Assembly: GCF_035083965.1 (NCBI RefSeq)
Contig: NC_089731.1
Span: forward strand, 1,230,001-1,294,000
Direction of reading: 5' to 3'
Source: Branchiostoma lanceolatum
Taxonomy: Eukaryota; Chordata; Leptocardii; Amphioxiformes; Branchiostomatidae
DNA length: 64,000 bases
The notes under the pieces are model-generated. The model did no database searches, was not told the origin of the DNA, and saw only the letters and a list, made by a program, of their open reading frames with translations. This document shows, in pieces, positions 55,801 to 63,657 of the stretch (position 1 is its first letter; each line of letters opens with the position of its first letter). The position numbers and the translations under genes are program-made.

Positions 55801-58575
55801 TGAAACGTCAAGGAAACTTGCTGCCCTATGTGCCACTAGGCACTACAAGGGTTGGAATGACCTTCATCTCACCTTGAATGTGTGAGGCGATGGAGACCTG
55901 GGAATGTTCCAGCTGCTGCTGCCTTCCCATGAGCCTCTCCTGCCCCTCCGCCACAGTCTGGATGGTGTCGGCTGCCATGGTCTGGATCTCGGCCTGTCCA
56001 GTCTGACAGGAAAAGGAGAAAAAAAAAAATTCTTATCAAGAATAGAAAAATATACAGTAAGTAGAAATCATCGCCTACAAAGATTTTTAACTGCTCTCAT
56101 ATTAAACATGGTGCTATAAGACCATATTGCTATGACATCAAAGTACATCTTTTGTTACATTCTTTGATGAAAGAAAAAATAAACAGATGCAAACCTTGAT
56201 GCTCTCCATGGCCTGTACTGCTTGGTCTTCAGACCTAAATGTTCTAATTTTTCTAGGTCTTACAATACTAAAGAAAATCCACAGATTTTTAAGAAACTTA
56301 CGATGTAAGATTATGTGATAACTTCTAGAGGAGAACAAAAAGCAGATGCTAACCTTGATGCTCTCCATGGCCTGTACCTGCTGGTCGGCTGTCATGACCA
56401 GCTTGTTGACCGTCTGCTCGGTCTTCCTGCGGAACTGCTGTTGCCGGGTGGCGTAGCAGACGGACCGCGCCCGGTTACTGATGATGTGGTACGCGTTCCA
56501 CACATCAGAGTCCATATCGGCCGTGCAGTCCGCCAGACTCTACAGGATTACAAAATTTACTCAAGTTTTTGCCTGTTTTCACTCCTCACCTCACCTATCC
56601 TATCCCCTGACCTTTTTGGGTTGTTGGGTCGTTGGATTTTGGGTTAAACGGACGTTTTGGGGGTCCTCACCCAAATTGGGGGGTGAAAAGGAGGGAAAAC
56701 TTTTCACTCCTTGGGTCCAGGTAAAATGGGGTAGGACCCCCCAAAAATTCATGTTAAATCTCAAATTCAGTTGGTAGTGTTGGGTGGTGGTGCAGACACA
56801 CACACACACTCACTCACTCTCCGGTGATTCGTCTGCATGAAAAAAAAACAAATGAAAAAAAAGGTGCATGAAAACAAAACAATAAAAAAAGTGAGGTGAA
56901 GTGCTATGTACATTCTGGCATGCTAGGGCCTGACTTTAATCCTCAGCTGGGCTGGGATAGCCATACTACTTGGTTCTAATTGGCTCTTCTCAATTATCAT
57001 TAGTCTGCACCAAGTAATTTTTATGGATGACGTCCTTAGGAAACCCTAAATCTAATGCAAGAGCGCGAAAAAAACACAAGAAGGGCCGAAAAAAACAAGA
57101 TGCCTAGATTTGAAATGCAATAGTCGACGACACATGTTAGGACACAAATTGAACAAGAGAACACAGTGTAACAACTAAAAATTATTTTATTCATCATGAA
57201 AACAGCAATAATTTGAATAAATCAGATGAAGTTGAACAGCAGTTGTTGTCCTGCCCTGTTTCTTTCCATATCCCATTGATTAACTCTTTGGTCATAGTTA
57301 CAGGAAGCGGAATTTCTTGTTTTTTTTCTGGGAACAGACCAAAATCAATGCGTGCGCGGACGTCATCCATAAAAATTACTTGTTGCAGCCTTATCTAGAA
57401 ACAGCTGGTTGTTAAACTGACCATCTCCTGGGTGCAGGGGAAGGTGGGCCGCCCCTCCACCTGTGATTGACAGTTCAGCAGGGCCACGCCCAGTTTGGCG
57501 ATCTCCTCCTCCGTCATCTCTCCACAGGAGCTCTTCAGCTCCGCAATTATCTGGAACAACAAATTCTTAAAATCTAGGATATGGGAGTTTCATCTTTTTC
57601 ACACCCAGTAAATTCTCACCTGCTGATGTTTTGGTGTCTGTTAGACACCTTCGTCAGAGTTTCTGACTTACACTCGAGAAGCGGTACGTCCAGTCAGAAG
57701 CTCTGAAGAAGGTGTCTGACAGACACCGGAGCGTCAGCAGGTGAGAATTTACTAGCTGTGAAAATGAAATCTCCCATATCCTGTGTTCTACCAACCTGAG
57801 GAAATTATTTTGGGAACAAATAAGCTGTCGATGAAGGTTAGACATCCAGGTCATAAGATGCACAAAGTGAGTAGTTACTCAAGCAACTGCATAAAATTTG
57901 AAAACGGTCATTTGACCATTTTATGCAGTTGTTTGAGACTGCGGATCCACAGAAAAGAGCTTTGCAACAGACCTGAGTCAGCTTACAGATGTGACTTATG
58001 TGGCAGTGACTGTGTCATTCTTGAGTAGGGTAACGTTAACTGTTTAGCCATAGCCGAAGGGCTGAGGTGAATTAAGCTTAGCATGGCCAATATTGTCTGA
58101 AGGAGGACATAATACTTATACTAGTCTGCATACATTTACCATGTCCAGATGTGTTTTCTTTATGTTTCAAGGGCCTTCACCTTTGACCTGCTCATGCGCA
58201 CTTGGATCCGTGAACACGCTTATACAGTTCTTCAGATTTCAACAATTACTTGACACCAAAAAAGTGGGTTCACACTTCAAACTACACAGAAGAAGGAGTG
58301 CATAGTATGAACCATACCCTGTCGTTGCAGCCATCCAGCGGTGACAGCTCGAACTGTTTGGCCTGCGCGAGAAACCGCTCGTCTGAAGTCGCCATCTCAA
58401 ACGGGACCTGGCTCGGCACAGCGCCGGGCGATCTCTGGTCGTCTTCGTTGGGTTTCTGGCTCGAAAACGGCCAAAAGAACGCGGAACAGGGGTTAAAAAT
58501 TAACCCAAAGATACAAAGTACCATAATAAGCTGCATTGCGGCCATTTCGGCGAGATATAAGAAGAGAAATCGCAA
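39414..58575 (-). CDS. bmb: Brambleberry/KAR5-family nuclear envelope fusion protein
   Basis: Exons in transcript order: 58575-58318, 57550-57422, 56539-56354, 56002-55873, 54697-54593, 50214-50098, 48704-48525, 47785-47579, 47093-46940, 46095-45983, 45256-45147, 42207-42046, 40282-40137 and 39543-39414. All phases agree and give 708 residues. Zebrafish Brambleberry is needed for fusion of pronuclei and micronuclei in the cleavage embryo, and yeast Kar5 for karyogamy. The family signature is clear: KSSCGEMTEEEIAKLGVALL, WNAYHIISNRARSVCYATRQ, LAREKALIASGQ. The order is signal peptide, Cys-rich luminal domain, coiled coil, hydrophobic segments and a C-terminal Cys/His motif. The start could be 58545 (MAAMQLIMV), which gives a more typical signal peptide. 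The exon 9 donor (GTCTCG) is the weakest junction. Six or so junctions carry tandem copies. Confidence 0.88.
40084..40122. repeat. (AAAC)n tract
   Basis: Caaa-type tetranucleotide repeat just after the bmb exon 13 donor (minus strand GTTT). Similar tracts follow bmb exon 12 (42012-42045) and several copies of exon 6, and PLC exon 11 (11821-11858). Confidence 0.9.
41344..41670 (-). mobile_element. tRNA-like SINE family, copy 2
   Basis: Same family as 28120-28400. This copy keeps the tRNA-like end: gcttgaacccgggccttc (B-box complement) and accactacaccacagggaca. Confidence 0.65.
42559..42735 (-). mobile_element. tRNA-like SINE family, copy 3 (partial)
   Basis: Shares cagggggctagtccactgg and cccaaacgctgagtgttaag with the other copies. 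It ends where the 31-bp bmb array starts, so the array border cuts the element. Confidence 0.65.
42738..45147 (-). repeat. 2.4-kb array of about 77 copies of the bmb exon 11 donor
   Basis: The 31-bp unit reads, on the minus strand, tcctgtcaaaccg|gtaagg followed by ttcttaaagaac. The first unit at the gene side (ACACCTGTCAAACCG|GTAAGG, donor at 45146) is the true end of exon 11. Most units keep a perfect GTAAGG donor; some lack 4 bp (tttgacagttct). Units decay toward 42738, suggesting growth from the exon side. Confidence 0.95.
46585..46655 (-). repeat. Duplicate of bmb exon 9 end
   Basis: The block ctttttggtttcctgcaggg-actagg followed by gaggtgacgat-like sequence occurs here and at 46938-47000, where it encodes the end of exon 9 on the minus strand (CRKPK). 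No donor better than GTCTTT is seen in the copy. Confidence 0.75.
46780..46866. repeat. (CA)n/(CGCA)n microsatellite
   Basis: Two CA tracts flank a cgcacgcacgca stretch, in bmb intron 9. Confidence 0.95.
46940..47785 (-). CDS. bmb: bmb exons 8-9: membrane segments
   Basis: Exon 8 (47785-47579) encodes hydrophobic stretches LAVLASCVLHVGYFLVAMV and AVMLVLVP, separated by short loops, then SLTVLLTITVVG, which continues into exon 9 (47093-46940) as NWLLIWLAQYLW. Two to three transmembrane or hairpin segments are likely, anchoring the protein in the nuclear envelope. The exon 9 3' end (SPCRKPK then GTCTCG) is a guess required by phase; a related copy of the exon 9 end lies at about 46585-46650. 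Confidence 0.7.
47308..47520. mobile_element. AAATGCAGAAATGTTTGCGG foldback family, copy
   Basis: Contains ggcatttaagtttgcatggt, gtgttcgcggtggt and, at the far end, accaccacaaacatttctgc. The same family is at 4498-4713 and 52279-52500. It ends about 60 bp from the bmb exon 8 donor. Confidence 0.75.
48128..48704 (-). repeat. Tandem copies of bmb exon 7 end and donor
   Basis: Three copies (about 48390-48497, 48264-48370 and 48128-48230) lie downstream of the true exon. Each contains the DKRMDFLAVSLGGAG-coding end, the CGCCG|GTGAG donor and about 45 bp of intron, spaced about 130 bp apart. Confidence 0.92.
48525..56002 (-). CDS. bmb: bmb exons 4-7: coiled-coil region
   Basis: Exons 56002-55873, 54697-54593, 50214-50098 and 48704-48525 give residues 192-368, heptad-like throughout (EGQERLMGRQQQLEHSQ, GNLKDLAREKALIASGQREL, SHEELLKDLMTVREKAQEL, LANLRQMNATVNYLLHLMDS). 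It is probably the rod that pairs apposed nuclear envelopes (inference from family). Exons 5-7 share phase 1 at both ends, so they could be skipped without frame loss. Each of exons 5, 6 and 7 carries three to five tandem partial copies. Confidence 0.87.
49428..50214 (-). repeat. Six copies of bmb exon 6 end and donor, joined by (GTTT)n tracts
   Basis: The true exon is 50214-50098. Five downstream copies end at donors near 49964, 49828, 49682, 49549 and 49428. Each encodes DRKMSHEELL.DLMTVREKA and QELWDKI, then ATCG|GTAAC. The first copies stay open in the bmb frame across the (GTTT)n linker; later ones shift. Copies lack acceptors, so only donor choice is affected. Confidence 0.93.
50425..50535 (-). 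mobile_element. LINE 3' end relic
   Basis: The block ctgactcaggtcttttctgc and ggatccgc...catcagtctagcttctcct matches 3778-3850 (cagttctgttacaaagctct, ggatccgc, gcatcagtctggcttctcct), the end of the LINE ORF found there. Too short and mutated to encode protein. Confidence 0.6.
51060..51462. mobile_element. Foldback element of about 400 bp in bmb intron 5
   Basis: The left arm ttgttgaagggtggctgagg...aattttgggatgtttttg is mirrored by caaaaacatcccaaaattcc...tcagccacccttcaacaat. The arms are about 60 bp and the centre about 270 bp without a long ORF. Confidence 0.85.
52279..52500. mobile_element. AAATGCAGAAATGTTTGCGG foldback family, copy
   Basis: Contains aatacatttaagtttgcatg, gcggtggttttaagttcgcc, ggtgaaacggtcgccgcgaa and aaacatttctgcatttacag. 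It lies about 350 bp upstream of the NHL ORF. Confidence 0.78.
52846..53784 (+). CDS. Intronless NHL-repeat protein nested in bmb intron 5
   Basis: A single 312-codon ORF opposite in direction to bmb. At least five NHL blades are visible: FWYPRGVTVSEGGEIFVADS...NRIQVF, INPQDVALDGKGNLWVVG, RGVAVDTRNNHILITH...GEVLVFSPAGELVRTVGG, DPQYITVDGEGNILVSDWGN...VYVCNEDGVYLFQFGG, HPCGICTDRAGNIIVADMGN...VEMFDKTGRFLKHI and a last PQAVAMAPQGQLVVTDAQE. This is the beta-propeller that ends TRIM2/3/TRIM71-type proteins, which bind RNA or protein partners. RING, B-box and coiled-coil parts are absent, and nothing upstream supplies them. It may be a retrocopy of a TRIM-NHL 3' end or a free-standing NHL gene. Start chosen at MAASPSSLG because homology begins soon after. 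No poly(A) tract is evident. Confidence 0.75.
   Translation: MAASPSSLGTHFTTDKARQGERQPQRITFGGKGSDTGRFWYPRGVTVSEGGEIFVADSFNNRIQVFTLQGTFLCQYLTLEPGGRKINPQDVALDGKGNLWVVGAGGTESPVKKNKQGRVMRGTDLQKTVSDRGVAVDTRNNHILITHVTDDAYDSAHGEVLVFSPAGELVRTVGGDCSWTGWFASLLWRQGMRIKDPQYITVDGEGNILVSDWGNHSVYVCNEDGVYLFQFGGGGSGEGQLKHPCGICTDRAGNIIVADMGNSRVEMFDKTGRFLKHITTDIEKPQAVAMAPQGQLVVTDAQEHSVSIFQNF
53836..54210. mobile_element. AAATGCAGAAATGTTTGCGG foldback family, enlarged copy
   Basis: The ends gtaaatgcatttaagtttgc and caatttgcatttacagtag match the family. The centre is longer than in the 52279 copy, with an insertion at about 53910-54090. It starts about 50 bp after the NHL ORF stop, so the ORF lies between two copies of this family. 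Confidence 0.7.
54593..55400 (-). repeat. Tandem partial copies of bmb exon 5 with acceptor
   Basis: Three copies (about 55345-55262, 55196-55116 and 55056-54968) precede the true exon 54697-54593 in transcript order. Each has a CCAG or CAG acceptor and the GNLKDLAREKALIASGQREL block but breaks after the LAGMM codons into common intron sequence (cacaataacgagcacattac). Only the last copy has the full exon and donor. Confidence 0.92.
54767..54915. mobile_element. Foldback element, 149 bp
   Basis: The arm ttattcacaaccaagtattt is mirrored by aaatacttggttgtgaataa; the centre has actggttcagtgcactgtga as a second palindrome. It lies between the true exon 5 and its first upstream copy. Confidence 0.88.
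56135..56400 (-). repeat. Duplicate of bmb exon 3 end and donor
   Basis: The coding end QAMESIK and donor AGCATCAAG|GTT occur at 56353 (true, GTTAGC) and again at about 56193 (GTTTGC). The copies share about 60 bp, including the first intron bases gcatctg.tttt. Confidence 0.88.
56354..58575 (-). CDS. bmb: bmb exons 1-3: signal peptide and cysteine-rich domain
   Basis: Exon 1 (58575-58318) begins with a hydrophobic signal (MQLIMVLCIFGLIFNPCSA), then FELSPLDGCNDR. Exons 2 and 3 add GEMTEEEIAKLGVALLNCQ, FPCTQEM, LADCTADMDSDVWNAYH and ARSVCYATRQQQFRRKTEQ. The evenly spaced cysteines are those conserved across Brambleberry proteins and are probably disulphide-bonded in the perinuclear space. The exon 3 end and donor have a duplicate at about 56190-56240. 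Confidence 0.9.
57576..57782. mobile_element. Foldback element, 207 bp, in bmb intron 1
   Basis: The arm aggatatgggagtttcatct...agtaaattctcacctgctga is mirrored by gtcagcaggtgagaatttac...aaatctcccatatcct. The left arm is only about 25 bp upstream (in transcript sense) of the exon 2 acceptor. Confidence 0.9.
57930..58030 (+). mobile_element. LINE ORF C-terminal relic with Cys motif
   Basis: The plus frame reads [20 protein letters not shown] then GSDCVILE and stop, the end of the same LINE family as 3770-4125, including the CxxC...C knuckle of its tail. 5'-truncated to about 100 bp. Confidence 0.7.
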
Positions 58576-59247
58576 CTCAAATCACAGCTACAAAACTCTG
58601 GTCAGGGCTTCGACGATGCTGAAAATTGCAGCGTGAACATTTGGCGCCAAATTTGACCGTACGTTCTGATTGGTGAGCTTGCTAAACTTCTGAACGCTGA
58701 TTGGCTACAAGTACGGCTCGATTACGCATGCGCAATAGTAGCCGCTTTCAGGTCACCAAAAGGTCAGAGTTGAAGAAATGTCGTCTGCAGATGTCTGGTT
58801 GTTATATTTCCTGATAAATATCATATTTTACTGATAATAGACGGTGGGGAGGCACTTCACATGGTTCCTTCATAACAGGTAGAGTTTGTGTTTACGTCTG
58901 AGAAAAGAGAAGGAGGAAAATGGCGGGAAACTAGGGAGGGTACGAAGCGAAAAGTGAGGGTGGGAGGGGAGGGGAGGCTAGGCTAACTAGGGAGGGAGGC
59001 AAAGAAGGGAAATAGAAAAGGAGTATCCTAGGAAGTTAGCAAAAGAAAAAGGTGATTGACAGAAAAATGTATCTAGCTAGAAGGGTGGAAGGGTAAAGTC
59101 GAAAGAATTTTAGTGGTGACACTTGTAATGTTAGTAAATAATGTTTATAACATTTAAACCTTTATTTCACAGAAGTTCATATTGCATTATTCAAAACACA
59201 GTACAGTACTTTCTTCTCCTTTTTCAGTGAGCACTTGATCAGCTAAG
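58576..59247. promoter_or_regulatory. Bidirectional promoter region of bmb and MAD2L2
   Basis: The 672 bp between the two start codons. Visible elements are a perfect palindrome TTTGGCGCCAAA at 58640-58651 (two overlapping E2F consensus TTTSGCGC sites), inverted CCAAT boxes (ATTGG) at 58669-58673 and 58700-58704, and an NRF1-like ACGCATGCGCA at 58724-58734. All are within 160 bp of the bmb start. The rest is purine-rich. No TATA box is evident near either gene. E2F plus tandem CCAAT is typical of cell-cycle or germline promoters (established knowledge); activity here is inference. Confidence 0.7.
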
Positions 59248-62200
59248 ATGGCATCGTCATCTATTCACCAAGACATCAATGTGGCTCAGAGTGAGTACAC
59301 TTGTCCTTGTTTATGTTGTATTAAAGGTGAAGGCCCCTGAGACGTAAGCAAAACCCGTCTGGACGTTGTTATGCAAATCTAGACGATGTCGAGACGAGAA
59401 CTGTTTACAAGCCTTCACCTTTGACACCGCACATGCGTAGTCGGAATTACGAATGGGCTTGTTAGGCCACTCGTGGCCACATGATAATATCTCTTCACAG
59501 AGTCTGAGGGGAAAGTCTGTTGCCCAATTGGCACACACAGTTTCTGGGAGTGAAGAGAGTCAGATTCAGGTTTTCCTCACAGTCCCCTAGGCCTGTTTTG
59601 ATCATATTCTCTTGCTAGAATAACACTTAAAATGTCAGCTGAGCAAAGAGAATGAATCGGTGTGATAGCTATAAGAAACATGTGATATTTCCATTTCATA
59701 TTCAATTGATACTACATGTATATGGTACATGTTAACTGCTTATCAATGACTAAAGGATACAAATTTCAACATCTGTGTAGTCGCTCAGCTTTTCTTGTAA
59801 AGAAGACCAGATTCTCTACTCCCTTGGGTGGTCATTCAGACAAGGAAATAGAAAATAGATGTGAAGATACGCACTTCATGTTTTTACTGTTCCCTGCTGC
59901 TGTTTTCCCTGCAGTTGCAGCAGACATCGTGTGTAAGTTAGGGTGAGGGTTAATGTTCCCTGCTGCTGTTTTCCCTGCAGTTGCAGCAGACATCGTGTGT
60001 GAGTTAGGGTGAGGGTTAATGTTCCCTGATGCTGTTTTCCCTGCAGTTGCAGCAGACATCGTGTGTGAGTTAGGGTGAGGGTTAATGTTCCCTGCTGCTG
60101 TTTTCCCTGCAGTTGCAGCAGACATCGTGTGTGAGTTAGGGTGAGGGTTAATGTTCCCTGATGCTGTTTTCCCTGCAGTTGCAGCAGACATCGTGTGTGA
60201 GTTAGGGTGAGGGTTAATGTTCCCTGATGCCCTTTTCCCTGCAGTTGCAGCAGACATTGTGTGTGAGTTAGGGTGAGGGTTAATGTTCCCTGATGCTGTT
60301 TTCCCTGCAGTTGCAGCAGACATCGTGTGTGAGTTAGGGTGAGGGTTAATGTTCCCTGCTGCCCTTTCCCCTGCAGTTGCAGCAGACATCGTGTGTGAGT
60401 TAGGGTGAGGGTTAATGTTCCCTGCTGCTGTTTTCCCTGCAGTTGCAGCAGACATCGTGTGTGAGTTAGGGTGAGGGTTAATGTTCCCTGATGCTGTTTT
60501 CCCTGCAGTTGCAGCAGACATCGTGTGTGAGTTAGGGTGAGGGTTAATGTTCCCTGATGCCCTTTTCCCTGCAGTTGCAGCAGACATTGTGTGTGAGTTA
60601 GGGTGAGGGTTAATGTTCCCTGATGCTGTTTTCCCTGCAGTTGCAGCAGACATCGTGTGTGAGTTAGGGTGAGGGTTAATGTTCCCTGCTGCTGTTTTCC
60701 CTGCAGTTGCAGCAGACATTGTGTGTGAGTTAGGGTGAGGGTTAATGTTCCCTGCTGCTGTTTTCCCTGCAGTTGCAGCAGACATTGTGTGTGAGTTCCT
60801 GGAGGTGGCGTTCCACCAGATCCTGTACATCAGGCAGGTGTATCCAGCCGGCATCTTCCAGAGGAGGAAGAAGTACAACATTCCTGTACAGGTGGGTAAC
60901 TCTTCAGATTTATTTGATCCACTCACACCAGGATGGAACCTTACTCCAAGTGTGGTGGGCTCTTTAGCATACTCAGGGTGTGGCTCTTTTCCATTTAACG
61001 TTCTATCCGAGGGACGTCCCTAGATAGGTACTCATTTTCACCTGAATCGAGTGAGGAAAATGGTGTCAAGTGTCTTTCCCAAGGGCACAACATCAATACA
61101 AGACCTGTCAGGGATTTTAACTCAGTTCTTCAAGGTTCCGAGTCAACAACCCTAACCACAAGACCATGTTGTTCCCAGATGTCGTGCCACCCTGACGTGA
61201 CCCGGTACCTCCAGGACACCCTGCAGACTATCCGTCCACTGGTGGGGAGGGGCGAGGTCGACAAGGTCGTTCTGAACGTGACGGACAGACAGGCGCGCCC
61301 GCTGGAGAGATTCTTGTTTGAGGTCACGCCCCCCGTTCAACCATCAGTCAAGTAAGTCTGTGCAGTAATATAAAGGGTCAGGACTGGAAGGGTGTGTATG
61401 TGTGTGTGCATGTTTGTCTGTCTGTGTATATGCGTGTGTATGTGTGTTTGTAAACGTCACCGACAGACGGGCGCGCCCGCTGTGTGTATGTGTGTGTATG
61501 TTTCTGTATATATATATGTGTGTGTGTGTTGCATGAAGTGGGTGAAGTCTGACATCTCTGTTTGCTTCGTCTATATTTTAGTGCTGTCTACGATAATCAA
61601 TATTACGCTATAGAGATAATGTTTGTACCTAGCTGTCTTTTGTATAAGACTCTTGACTATCTTCCCTGATGTTCCAGTGATGACAGCTACCTGCTGAGAC
61701 TGGAGCAGGCCCTGAGAGCATTTGTCCTGAAGATCAACGTGTGCGACTCCATGTTGGATACACTACCACAAGGTGAACCAAACCTCTCAGATAATTACTA
61801 GCAAGTAGCAATAAGACTTGATTGTAGTCATTTTTGCAATAGATATGAATACATGTAAGTCTGCTTTCACGTGATTTCAAGCTACAGACTTGGGTCCCCG
61901 TTTTATGCAAATTCATCAGAAAGTCATGTGAATGTATGAAAGCATATGGCATATAACTTGGACACAGGTTTTAGTCCCCTTTGTATACAGTAGTACACCT
62001 TCCAGTTTCTGATTTTACTTTACTATGGAAATCCTTGCAGTGTCTATTGACATCTGCCTAATAAGTAATATCCATATAACTTTACATACTTAACATTCCA
62101 GATGTGACGTTCAGTGTCCATGTGTACACACAAGACTCAGCGGCGGCCAGTCTGGAGCAGCAGCAGCTGGTGCAGGTGGGAGGGGCAGATTTCTCTTAAT

Positions 62201-63657
62201 TTTTATTTCTTTGTTTTGCATAACCAGTAAACCACCATAAGGCATAACACACCCGGTCCAGTTTTGTGCAATAAGTACAAGCTGGGTAAGACCAGACTGA
62301 CACCGGGATGGACCCTAACTCTTATTGATAGGTGTGCTGGGTTCTTTAATGACTGCTCAAAGTGTGGCTCTCCTCAATCAGGAGATTCCCAGCTTTATGT
62401 CCCATCCTTATAGGATGCCCCAAAGCATTTGATCTTACATCTTAATTTTTCGTTTTTATTGAATATCCAGAATGCATGTAGGCATTGCCACATTCCAGTC
62501 GTACTTGCTGCTACATTGTGAGATGAAAGCCTGTAGAGTGTTTTCACTCTGTCCATATCAATGAAGCTTGCAGGTGCATGTTGGTGTCCTTCATTCGCAT
62601 TTCAGGGATCGTCATGTTTGTTCCCAGGGTTAAAATGAAATGCCGTGAACTACTACCTTTCCCCCCAAGTGCTAGAATTTCCAGCTGCAATATGAAATCA
62701 CCCTCATTAAATCAGGACCCCTATCGCTCCACGTTGCATCGCTCGCGAAAGGGGCCCTGATAATCACCGTCGGCTTCCCAGCGGCAGCGAAAGCCAAGCA
62801 AGCCAACTGACCTTGTCCGCAACTTCCGTCTGGAGATTAGTTCATCAGTCCGGTCATTGCCAAATAAGGCCAGCTCATTAATTATTCGTGAGCAAGTGTC
62901 GGCGACGTCGCCAGAACCATGTCTGGCGGCGGTGATTATCAGGGCCCCTTTCGCGAGAGATGTAACGTGGAGCGATAGGGGTCCTGATTTAATGAGGGTG
63001 TATTAAATGGATTTACAGTATAATGTGTCTTTCTCTGCAGAACTTCCCCTGGGTAGAAGCAGACAGTGACAGTCTGAAGATGCCCAATGCCAGGATCATC
63101 CCACTCAAAACCATGACTTCAAATGTCATCAAGGTACGAATCATGAATAGCTATTTGTTAATCCCGTCTTAAGCTTTGGATGCATTTGTTGATTCCCAGA
63201 AGGTAACTGAAATGGAAAATCGCCAGAGAATCTAGCATAATTTTCACCTGAACATCTAGCCCATCACGATGGATGGGGCTTTCAGCATCTGCGAACATCG
63301 GTTGTCTTACTGCCAAAAATGTCCTCAACAGTTTGCAGACTCGTCGTCTGATTGATTTTCCTTGTGTGACAGGGGCATTATATGTGTCACTTGTATAGCA
63401 ATGTGATAACTTCCCACTTCATTTTTCATGTCTCCTGTATATTTTTGCTGATTTCCGCAATTTTGGGGTAGATTTTAAATGGTTTTATCTCTATTTTGTA
63501 CAAGTTTCATGGCACTGTTGACGTTCGAATGAAAAGGTTGACAAATGTGATGTTTTTATTTTTGTTCATCAGGGTGTTGACGAGAACATCTATCTAACAG
63601 TGTCTTGTCTTATAGATGCAGCTCTATGTGGAAGAGGGTGACAAGACTGGCAGATAG
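59248..63657 (+). CDS. MAD2L2: MAD2L2 / REV7, HORMA-domain protein (complete)
   Basis: Exons 59248-59290, 60773-60891, 61179-61351, 61678-61772, 62102-62175, 63041-63133 and 63616-63657 join in one frame to 212 residues; human MAD2L2 has 211. REV7 is the accessory subunit of DNA polymerase zeta in translesion synthesis, part of shieldin in end-protection, and a regulator of APC/C. Recognisable blocks are [73 protein letters not shown] and the C-terminal MQLYVEEGD. The HORMA domain covers most of the protein, with the seat-belt in exons 5-7. Exon 2 follows a 14-copy array of its own acceptor; a fragment of exon 3 is repeated in intron 3. It is divergent from bmb. Confidence 0.95.
59882..60800 (+). 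repeat. 14 x 66-bp array of MAD2L2 exon 2 acceptors
   Basis: The unit is a polypyrimidine tract ctgctgttttccctgcag, exon start TTGCAGCAGACATCGTGTGT-GAGTT, then agggtgagggttaatgttcc. The fourteenth copy (60773) continues as exon 2. The order of variant units shows a higher-order duplication: four successive types in copies 11-8 (counted from the left as 4-7) recur in copies 6-3. The unit is open on the minus strand (a 22-residue repeat), which is a by-product. Confidence 0.95.
61388..61530. repeat. GT-rich tract with embedded MAD2L2 exon 3 fragment
   Basis: The GT microsatellite is interrupted at about 61453-61483 by aacgtcaccgacagacgggc-gcgcccgctg, a near copy of exon 3 bases 61276-61306 (aacgtgacggacagacaggc...). 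The exon fragment inside the intron cannot be explained by the microsatellite. Confidence 0.85.
62698..63003. mobile_element. Foldback element, about 305 bp, in MAD2L2 intron 5
   Basis: The left arm ccctcattaaatcaggaccc...tcgcgaaaggggccctgata is mirrored by tatcagggcccctttcgcga...gtcctgatttaatgaggg; arms are about 74 bp. The centre has a second partly inverted pair (ccgtcggcttcc / ggcggcggt). It ends 37 bp before the exon 6 acceptor. Confidence 0.9.

Noticed and set aside
59832-60926. Minus-strand 364-codon ORF made of a 22-residue repeat
   Set aside because: It is the reverse reading of the 66-bp MAD2L2 exon 2 acceptor array; the repeat length is a multiple of three by chance and no family similarity is seen.
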